Source: Rhizobium sp. WYCCWR10014 | GTDB lineage: Bacteria > Pseudomonadota > Alphaproteobacteria > Rhizobiales > Rhizobiaceae | DNA length: 64,000 nucleotides | NCBI RefSeq assembly: GCF_001657485.1 | Contig: NZ_LXFU01000039.1 | Location: 1 to 64,000 of the forward strand | Direction: 5' to 3' | In this document: positions 55,247 to 64,000 of the stretch, one piece after another | Numbering within the stretch: the stretch's first letter is position 1 | How the letters are laid out: the number at the start of each line of letters is the position of its first letter | Position numbers and translations under genes: made by a program | Notes under the pieces: generated by a model | Seen by the model: the letters and a program-made list of their open reading frames with translations, nothing else | The model's database searches: none | Told to the model about the DNA's origin: nothing

Positions 55247-56722
55247 ATGAGCAGCCAGATCATTCCCGTTGAGCCTTTTGATTACGTCGTCTTCGGCGGC
55301 AGCGGCGACCTTGCCGAGCGCAAGTTGCTGCCCGCCCTCTATCATCGCCAGATCGAAGGCCAGTTCAGCGAACCGACCCGCGTGATCGGCGCCTCGCGCA
55401 GCCCGTTGACCCATGAGGAATACCGCAAATTCGCCAAGGACGCGCTGAACGAGCACCTGAAGAAGGGCGAATATGACGAGGCTGAGGTGGAGAAATTCTG
55501 CGCCCGCCTCTACTACGTCTCGGTCGACGCCCGCACGGATGCCGGCTGGGATCAGCTGAAAAAGCTGCTCGATGAAGGCAAGGAACGCGTTCGCGCCTTC
55601 TATCTGGCGGTCGCTCCCGGCATCTTCGGCGATATCTCGCAGAAGATCCACGACCACAAGCTGATCACCAAATCGACCCGCATCGTCGTCGAGAAGCCGA
55701 TCGGCCGCGACCTCGCCTCGGCGCTGCAGCTCAACGACACGATCGGCCGCGCCTTCAAGGAAGAACAGATCTTCCGCATCGACCATTATCTCGGCAAGGA
55801 GACGGTGCAGAACCTGATGGCGCTGCGTTTTGCCAATGCGCTCTACGAGCCGCTGTGGAACGCCAACTACATCGATCACGTGCAGATCACGGTGGCTGAA
55901 TCGGTCGGCCTCGAAGGCCGCGCCGGCTATTACGATACGGCTGGCGCGCTGCGCGACATGGTGCAGAACCACATCCTGCAGCTCCTCTGCCTGACGGCGA
56001 TGGAAGTACCCTCGTCGATGGATTCGGAAGCCGTTCGCGACGAGAAGCTGAAGGTGCTGCGCGCGCTGAAGCCGCTCAATGCCTCAAACGTCGAGCAGGC
56101 GACGGTGCGCGGCCAGTATCGCGCTGGCGCATCGGGCACCGGCCCGGTCAAGGGCTACCTCGAAGAGCTCGAAGGCGGCGTCTCGAACACCGAGACCTTC
56201 GTCGCCATCAAGGCCGAGATCAACAACTGGCGCTGGGCCGGCGTTCCCTTCTATATAAGAACCGGCAAGCGCCTGACCGGGCGCATGTCCGAAATCGTCA
56301 TCACCTTCAAGCCGATCCCGCACGCGATCTTCGACCAGGCGGCCGGGCGCATCAACGCCAACCAGCTGATCATCCGCCTGCAGCCGGATGAGGGCGTCAA
56401 GCAGTCGCTGATGATCAAGGATCCGGGTCCAGGCGGCATGCGCCTGCGCAACGTCTCGCTCGACATGAGCTTCGCCCAGGCCTTCAACGTCCGCAATCCC
56501 GACGCCTACGAGCGTCTGCTGATGGACGTGATCCGTTCCAACCAGACATTGTTCATGCGCCGCGACGAAGTGGAAGCCGCATGGAAATGGGTGGATCCGA
56601 TCCTCAAGGGTTGGGAAACGACCGGCCAGCAGGTGCAGGGCTATACGGCCGGCACCTGGGGGCCGAGCCAGGCCATCGCGCTGATCGAGCGTGACGGCCG
56701 CACCTGGCATGACGAAATCTAG
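55247..56722 (+). CDS. zwf: Glucose-6-phosphate 1-dehydrogenase
   Basis: 491 residues from the ATG at 55247; a TTG five codons upstream is less likely. NADP motif GGSGDLAERKLLPALY at 17-32 and the catalytic RIDHYLGKE at 177-185. It oxidises glucose-6-phosphate to 6-phosphogluconolactone, the first step of the Entner-Doudoroff route that rhizobia use for sugars. First gene of zwf-pgl-edd. Confidence 0.97.
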   Translation: MSSQIIPVEPFDYVVFGGSGDLAERKLLPALYHRQIEGQFSEPTRVIGASRSPLTHEEYRKFAKDALNEHLKKGEYDEAEVEKFCARLYYVSVDARTDAGWDQLKKLLDEGKERVRAFYLAVAPGIFGDISQKIHDHKLITKSTRIVVEKPIGRDLASALQLNDTIGRAFKEEQIFRIDHYLGKETVQNLMALRFANALYEPLWNANYIDHVQITVAESVGLEGRAGYYDTAGALRDMVQNHILQLLCLTAMEVPSSMDSEAVRDEKLKVLRALKPLNASNVEQATVRGQYRAGASGTGPVKGYLEELEGGVSNTETFVAIKAEINNWRWAGVPFYIRTGKRLTGRMSEIVITFKPIPHAIFDQAAGRINANQLIIRLQPDEGVKQSLMIKDPGPGGMRLRNVSLDMSFAQAFNVRNPDAYERLLMDVIRSNQTLFMRRDEVEAAWKWVDPILKGWETTGQQVQGYTAGTWGPSQAIALIERDGRTWHDEI

Positions 56723-56732
56723 GACGACATCG

Positions 56733-57431
56733 ATGGCATCGACCCTGCATTCCTTCGCCAGCGCCGCAGACCTCGCCGGCAGTCTCGCCGACAAGGTCGC
56801 GGATACGCTTTCGGCGGCGATTGCCGCCCGCGGAACGGCGTCCATCGCCGTTTCCGGCGGCTCCACGCCGAAGGTCTTCTTCCAGGCGCTTTCGACGCGC
56901 GACATCGCCTGGGACAAGGTGACGATCACGCTTGTCGACGAACGCTTCGTGCCGGCCGACAATCCGCGCTCGAACCATCTGCTGGTCGATGCCAATCTGC
57001 TGCAGAACAAGGCAAAGGCGGCACACTTCCTGCCGCTCTATCAGGACGCGGCCTCCGCGGAGGAGGCGGCAAGGCTCGCAACCGAGAAGACCAGGGCGAT
57101 CAGTTCACCCTTCGACATCGTCATCCTCGGCATGGGTGGCGACGGACACACCGCCTCGTTCTTTCCCGGCGGCAGCAATCTTGCCAAGGCGATCGATGCG
57201 TCGACGCCGCGCGGCATCATCACCATGGAAGCGGAAGGAGCCGGCGAGCCGCGCCTGACCTTCACCTTCTCCAGTCTTCAGGATGCCGCACTCCTGGTTC
57301 TCCATATTGAGGGCGAAGGCAAAAAAGACGTTCTCGCCAAGGCGGAAGGCAGCGGTGACGAGGCAGAAATGCCGATCCGCGCCGTTCTGCGCCGGGCCAC
57401 TTCCCCGGTCGAGATCTACTGGGCTCCCTGA
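56733..57431 (+). CDS. pgl: 6-phosphogluconolactonase
   Basis: 232 residues from the ATG at 56733, ten bases after the zwf stop, with AGGAC upstream; the track's earlier in-frame start lies inside zwf. The family signatures are ISVSGGSTPKVFF-like (SIAVSGGSTPKVFFQALSTR), DERFVPADNPRSNHL and ILGMGGDGHTASFFPG. It hydrolyses 6-phosphogluconolactone to 6-phosphogluconate. Second gene of the operon. Confidence 0.95.
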   Translation: MASTLHSFASAADLAGSLADKVADTLSAAIAARGTASIAVSGGSTPKVFFQALSTRDIAWDKVTITLVDERFVPADNPRSNHLLVDANLLQNKAKAAHFLPLYQDAASAEEAARLATEKTRAISSPFDIVILGMGGDGHTASFFPGGSNLAKAIDASTPRGIITMEAEGAGEPRLTFTFSSLQDAALLVLHIEGEGKKDVLAKAEGSGDEAEMPIRAVLRRATSPVEIYWAP

Positions 57432-57508
57432 TCCGCCGTCATCCGGATTGAGATTCAGGCCAGAGCCGCCGAAACAGATAGAGACAACGAACAAGGCAGG
57501 GATTTTCC

Positions 57509-59332
57509 ATGTCCGCTCACGCACGCATTTCTGCGATCACCGATCGCATCGTCGAACGCTCGAAGCCATCTCGCGAGCGCTACCTGGAACGCCTGCGCGC
57601 CACCGCTTCCAAGGGTGTCGCGCGCTCGGTGCTTGGCTGCGCCAACCTTGCCCATGGCTTCGCGGTCTGTTCCCCCGCCGACAAGGATGCGCTCGCCGGC
57701 GACCGCATCCCCAATCTCGGCATCATCACCGCCTATAACGACATGCTCTCGGCCCACCAGCCGTTCGAGACCTATCCGGCGATCATCCGTGAGGCGGCGG
57801 CCGAAGCAGGCGGCGTGGCGCAGGTGGCCGGCGGCGTGCCGGCGATGTGCGACGGCGTCACCCAGGGACAGCCGGGCATGGAGCTCTCGCTCTTCTCGCG
57901 CGACCTGATTGCCATGTCGGCGGGCGTCGGCCTGTCGCACAACATGTTCGACGCCGCCCTCTTCCTCGGCGTCTGCGACAAGATCGTGCCGGGCCTGGTG
58001 ATCGCGGCGCTCTCCTTCGGGCACCTGCCGTCGATCTTCGTTCCGGCCGGTCCGATGACCACAGGCCTGCCGAACGACGAGAAGTCGCGCGTGCGCCAGC
58101 TTTTCGCCGAGGGCAAGGTCGGACGCGCTGAACTGCTGGAAGCGGAATCGAAATCCTATCACGGCCCCGGCACCTGCACCTTCTACGGCACCGCCAATTC
58201 CAACCAGATGCTGATGGAGATCATGGGCTTCCACATGCCCGGCTCGTCCTTCATCAATCCCGGCACGCCGCTGCGCGAAGCGCTGACGCGCGAAGCCGCC
58301 AAGCGGGCGCTGGCGATCACCGCACTCGGCAACGAATTCACGCCGGCGGGCGAGATGATCGACGAGCGCTCGGTCGTCAACGGCGTCGTCGGCCTGCATG
58401 CGACCGGCGGCTCGACCAACCATACGCTGCACCTCGTCGCCATGGCGCGGGCAGCCGGCATCCACCTGACCTGGCAGGACATTGCCGAGCTTTCGGAAGT
58501 GGTCCCGCTGCTTGCCCGCGTCTATCCGAACGGACTTGCCGACGTGAACCATTTCCAGGCGGCCGGCGGCATGGGTTTCCTCATCAAGGAGCTCTTGAAA
58601 CACGGCCTGGTGCATGACGACGTGCGCACCGTCTTCGGCCAGGGTCTCCAAGCCTATACGGTCGATGCCCGTCTCGGTGAAAACGGCGCCGTCCTGCGCG
58701 AGCCGTCGCCGGAAAAGAGCGTCGACCCCAAAGTGCTTTCCAGCATCGAAACGCCGTTCCAGGCGAATGGCGGGCTGAAGATGCTGCGCGGCAATCTCGG
58801 CAAGGCGGTCATCAAAATATCCGCCGTCAAGCCGGAGCGCCACATCATCGAGGCGCCGGCAATCATCTTCCACAGCCAGCAAGAGCTGCAGGACGCTTTC
58901 AAGGAAGGCAAGCTCAACCGCGATTTCATCGCCGTCGTGCGCTTCCAGGGCCCGAAGGCGAACGGCATGCCGGAATTGCACAAGCTGACGCCGCCGCTCG
59001 GCGTGCTGCAGGACCGCGGCTTCCGCGTGGCGCTGCTCACCGACGGGCGCATGTCCGGCGCATCCGGCAAGGTGCCGGCCGCGATCCACGTCACGCCGGA
59101 AGCGGTCGATGGCGGTCCGATCGCCCGCATCCGCGAGGGCGACATCATTCGCCTCGACGCGATCAAGGGCACGCTCGAGCTGCTCGTCGATGCGGCTGAT
59201 TTGGCCGAGCGCGAGCCGGTGACCGTCGATCTCTCCGACAATGAATTCGGCATGGGCCGCGAACTCTTCGCGCCGTTCCGCCGCGCCGTCGGACCTTCGG
59301 ACCAGGGCGCGAGCGTGCTCTTCCACCACTGA
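57509..59332 (+). CDS. edd: 6-phosphogluconate dehydratase
   Basis: 607 residues. IlvD/Edd family: AVCSPADKDALAGDRIPNLG, the cluster-ligand region GVPAMCDGVTQGQPGMELSL with Cys114, the FYGTANSNQMLMEIMGFHMP block, and ALLTDGRMSGASGKVPAAIH near the end. With its Fe-S cluster it converts 6-phosphogluconate to KDPG. It lies 77 bp after pgl. The KDPG aldolase gene (eda) is not in this window. The strong bidirectional terminator follows. Confidence 0.96.
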   Translation: MSAHARISAITDRIVERSKPSRERYLERLRATASKGVARSVLGCANLAHGFAVCSPADKDALAGDRIPNLGIITAYNDMLSAHQPFETYPAIIREAAAEAGGVAQVAGGVPAMCDGVTQGQPGMELSLFSRDLIAMSAGVGLSHNMFDAALFLGVCDKIVPGLVIAALSFGHLPSIFVPAGPMTTGLPNDEKSRVRQLFAEGKVGRAELLEAESKSYHGPGTCTFYGTANSNQMLMEIMGFHMPGSSFINPGTPLREALTREAAKRALAITALGNEFTPAGEMIDERSVVNGVVGLHATGGSTNHTLHLVAMARAAGIHLTWQDIAELSEVVPLLARVYPNGLADVNHFQAAGGMGFLIKELLKHGLVHDDVRTVFGQGLQAYTVDARLGENGAVLREPSPEKSVDPKVLSSIETPFQANGGLKMLRGNLGKAVIKISAVKPERHIIEAPAIIFHSQQELQDAFKEGKLNRDFIAVVRFQGPKANGMPELHKLTPPLGVLQDRGFRVALLTDGRMSGASGKVPAAIHVTPEAVDGGPIARIREGDIIRLDAIKGTLELLVDAADLAEREPVTVDLSDNEFGMGRELFAPFRRAVGPSDQGASVLFHH

Positions 59333-59353
59333 GCGTGGTCACTGGAGATAGAC

Positions 59354-59390
59354 AAAAACCCACGGGGCGCGCAGCACCCCGTGGGTTTTT
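59354..59390. terminator. Bidirectional terminator between edd and the PilZ-like gene
   Basis: A 14-bp stem AAAAACCCACGGGG / CCCCGTGGGTTTTT with a 9-base loop. A and T flanks make it act in both directions for these convergent genes, 21 bp after edd. Confidence 0.93.
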
Positions 59391-59412
59391 AATATCGGTG
59401 CAGTGATACCCG

Positions 59413-59826
59413 TCAGGCGCGGATATCGAGAACGTAGTCGCGGTGCGCCGGATGGGTGCTGTAGACGAAGATCTTGTTCAGCTCCTTCTGCGTCAGCAGG
59501 CGCAGGAAGCGAACTTCCACTGTGTTGTTGGCGTTGACCTTCATCAGCAGGCATCCGACCTTGGTGATGCGGGCATCCGGAATATCCAGATAGAACTGCT
59601 TCGGCAGGCTGAACTGGGTCAGGATCGCGAGCGTCGCGCTGCTCATCGAGATCCGGACAATGTCGCAGCGGCGCGAAGCCGCGTGCATGACGCCCTTTTC
59701 CGTATATTCGATGCGCGCGGCGTTCATGGTGTCCTCCATTTTGAACCGCGCCTCGCGGTCATACATGAAGGATTCTTCCTTGCTCAGGAAATGAGATTTT
59801 GGCTGTGACGGATTGGAAGCGGCCAC
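59413..59826 (-). CDS. PilZ-like small protein
   Basis: 137 residues from a GTG with GGGGGA upstream; an ATG at 59766 preceded by AAGGAAG is an equal candidate (117 residues). The core is beta-rich: RIEYTEKGVMHAASRRCDIV, RISMSSATLAILTQF and PKQFYLDIPDARITKVGCLL. It resembles PilZ domains in layout, but the c-di-GMP-binding RxxxR and DxSxxG motifs are not clear (RRCD and ISMSSA occupy the positions). It may be a degenerate PilZ protein without ligand binding. It is transcribed alone. Confidence 0.6.
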   Translation of the reverse strand: MAASNPSQPKSHFLSKEESFMYDREARFKMEDTMNAARIEYTEKGVMHAASRRCDIVRISMSSATLAILTQFSLPKQFYLDIPDARITKVGCLLMKVNANNTVEVRFLRLLTQKELNKIFVYSTHPAHRDYVLDIRA

Positions 59827-59942
59827 CTGCTTATCCCCCTCATAAATTGACAGGGAAAAGGTAGCAGCCGATCTTTAACAGAAAGTGAGAATTCGGCCCG
59901 CCCCGCACAATTCTTAGGACCATCACCCCAAAAATGGCCGCC

Positions 59943-61031
<1,089 letters not shown>

Positions 61032-61049
61032 TTCTCTCTCCCCTGTTCC

Positions 61050-62702
<1,653 letters not shown>

Positions 62703-62736
62703 AGAATATCCTGTTTGAAGTCACGGTCGGGAATGG

Positions 62737-63900
62737 TCAGCCTCCCTTGACCGAACCCGCCAACAGACCGCGCACCAGGTAACGCTGCAGCCCGAAAAAG
62801 ACGAGCAGCGGCACGATGATGGTGACGAAGGCTGACGCCGTCAAAATCTCCCAATTGCCGCCGCGCGAGCCGAGCAGAGCGTTCAGGCTGCCGGTCAGCA
62901 CGATGTGGTCCTTGTCGGTGCCGAGGAAGACCATGGCGACGAGCAGGTCGTTCCACACCCACAGGAACTGGAAGATGGCGAAGGAGGCGAGTGCCGGGAA
63001 GGACAGAGGCAAAACGATGCGGACGAAGATCTCGAAATCACTCGCGCCGTCGACGCGGGCGGATTCGATGATCTCCTTCGGCAGGCCGGCGATATAGGCC
63101 CGCAAGAGATAGATGGCGAGCGGCATGCCGAAAGCGGTATGAGCCAGCCAGATGCCGGGATAGGTCTTCGACGGCTGGCCGAGCATGTTGCCGATCTCGT
63201 TGTAGAGACGCAGCAGCGGGATCAGCGACATCTGCAGCGGCACGACGATGAGGCCGACGACGAGCGCAATCAGCAGCCCGCGGCCGGGAAACTCCATCCA
63301 ACTCAGGGCATAGGCGGCGAAAGCGGCAATCAGGATCGGGATGATCGTCGCCGGGATCGTCACAGTCAGCGAGTTGATGAAGGATTGGCCGATGCCCTCG
63401 CCGGTCAGAACCGTGTTGTAGTTCTGCATCGTGAATTCCGGCGGCGCCGAGACGGATGCATAGATGCGCCGCGGGCGCTGGTCGGGCGAAAAGGCGGCGT
63501 TCTTCACATAGCGATAACTGCCGTCGCTGTTGATCTGCAGGGTTTCACCGTCGCCGAGATCGGCGGTCTCACCGGCTTTAAAGGCAGCCGGCTGCTGCAC
63601 GCGGTTGCCGAAGGCCTTCACCGCGCGGCCGGTCTGGCCTTCCAACACGTTGCCCGCAATGACGTAGGCGGCACCTTCCTGCTGCTGCTGGTCCGGCGTG
63701 CCCAAGCGAACGGCCACGGTCTGCGTCGAGCCGACGAAGGCCGTCCACCAGCCGGAGACGACGATCTGGTCTTTGTCGCGCAGCGCGCTGACGAAGATGC
63801 CGAGCGTCGGGATGAGCCAGATGATGACGATCAGCAGAACGGCGAGGTGAACGAAGAGCCGGGCGGGGCCGATCTTGAAGTAGCTTCCGATAGCGGTCAT
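62737..63900 (-). CDS. aglG: Alpha-glucoside ABC transporter permease
   Basis: 387 residues, longer than common MalG proteins. The extra length is a periplasmic loop after helix 1 (about residues 45-170, with GNVLEGQTGRAVKAFGNRVQ), a feature of AglG. The remaining helices and the EAA loop LPKEIIESARVDGASDFEIF are standard. Starts one base after the aglF stop. Confidence 0.93.
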   Translation of the reverse strand: MTAIGSYFKIGPARLFVHLAVLLIVIIWLIPTLGIFVSALRDKDQIVVSGWWTAFVGSTQTVAVRLGTPDQQQQEGAAYVIAGNVLEGQTGRAVKAFGNRVQQPAAFKAGETADLGDGETLQINSDGSYRYVKNAAFSPDQRPRRIYASVSAPPEFTMQNYNTVLTGEGIGQSFINSLTVTIPATIIPILIAAFAAYALSWMEFPGRGLLIALVVGLIVVPLQMSLIPLLRLYNEIGNMLGQPSKTYPGIWLAHTAFGMPLAIYLLRAYIAGLPKEIIESARVDGASDFEIFVRIVLPLSFPALASFAIFQFLWVWNDLLVAMVFLGTDKDHIVLTGSLNALLGSRGGNWEILTASAFVTIIVPLLVFFGLQRYLVRGLLAGSVKGG

Positions 63901-63901
63901 A

Positions 63902-64000
63902 TCAGTGCCCCTTCAGTTCGCGATTGGCGCGGCGCACGTTCCAGACCATGATCGGCGTGACGGCGAGCATGATGATGATGGCGATGACCGCACTTCGGCC
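63902..64000 (-). CDS. aglF: Alpha-glucoside ABC transporter permease, C-terminal end
   Basis: Only the last 32 codons are present, reading AVIAIIIMLAVTPIMVWNVR and ending RANRELKGH, the last membrane helix and basic tail of AglF. The rest lies beyond the right edge. One base separates its stop from the aglG start. Confidence 0.85.
   Translation of the reverse strand, partial: GRSAVIAIIIMLAVTPIMVWNVRRANRELKGH

Noticed and set aside
57455..59329. 624-codon minus-strand frame opposite edd
   Set aside because: His/Arg-rich shadow of edd, which is unmistakable on the plus strand.

Overview
This looks like about 64 kb of chromosome from a fast-growing Rhizobium of the R. leguminosarum / R. etli type. 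The case rests on gene content: rirA beside dppABCDF, a zwf-pgl-edd operon converging on an agl alpha-glucoside operon, acetoacetyl-CoA synthetase near a phasin, a ScfR-type regulator divergent from aceA, a PdhS-like kinase, and a tRNA-His of the alphaproteobacterial type (A73, no G-1). GC content is high, and almost the whole window is coding.

Layout. 0-3.6 kb: a serralysin-like RTX metalloprotease running off the left edge, followed upstream by a broken HlyD adaptor remnant. 3.7-8.7 kb: anti-sigma factor, ECF sigma factor and a secreted TPR protein on the minus strand; divergently, a type III polyketide synthase overlapping an isoprenylcysteine-methyltransferase-like gene, then a DadA-like oxidoreductase. 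8.7-15.6 kb: gluconokinase, the dppABCDF dipeptide/5-aminolevulinate importer, and the iron regulator rirA. 15.7-21.5 kb: M48 peptidase with a DUF898 membrane protein, mmsA, a small ABM-domain protein overlapping a LysR gene, a 55-residue proline-rich protein, and a DUF4174 gene behind a textbook EcfG general-stress promoter. 21.9-28.3 kb: accessory segment with an orphan Ti-type TraA relaxase/helicase, a fused nucleotidyltransferase-HEPN protein, a decayed transposase and tRNA-His(GTG).

28.4-37.2 kb: phasin, a 1283-residue PAS histidine kinase, acetoacetyl-CoA synthetase and an AsmA-family protein. 37.3-41.3 kb: potFGHI putrescine importer. 41.5-45.8 kb: ScfR-type regulator, isocitrate lyase, a small conserved protein, a LysR regulator and a small ORF. 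45.8-50.8 kb: two chemoreceptors and a 47-residue membrane protein. 51-55.1 kb: a BaiN/HI0933 flavoprotein, then a glutamine-synthetase-like gene and a PuuB-like oxidase that fit putrescine degradation. 55.2-59.3 kb: zwf-pgl-edd. 59.4-64 kb: a PilZ-like protein and aglK, aglA, aglG and the end of aglF.

Taken together the window is mostly carbon and nitrogen scavenging feeding central metabolism: alpha-glucosides and gluconate into Entner-Doudoroff, acetoacetate and PHB turnover, the glyoxylate shunt, putrescine, and peptides. The most useful cross-region signal is a palindrome TGCANTGCA, seen twice before the phasin gene and once each before acetoacetyl-CoA synthetase and zwf, each time in or next to a likely core promoter. 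I suggest a PhaR/AniA-type carbon-storage regulon. No CRISPR array, rRNA or intact insertion sequence was seen.
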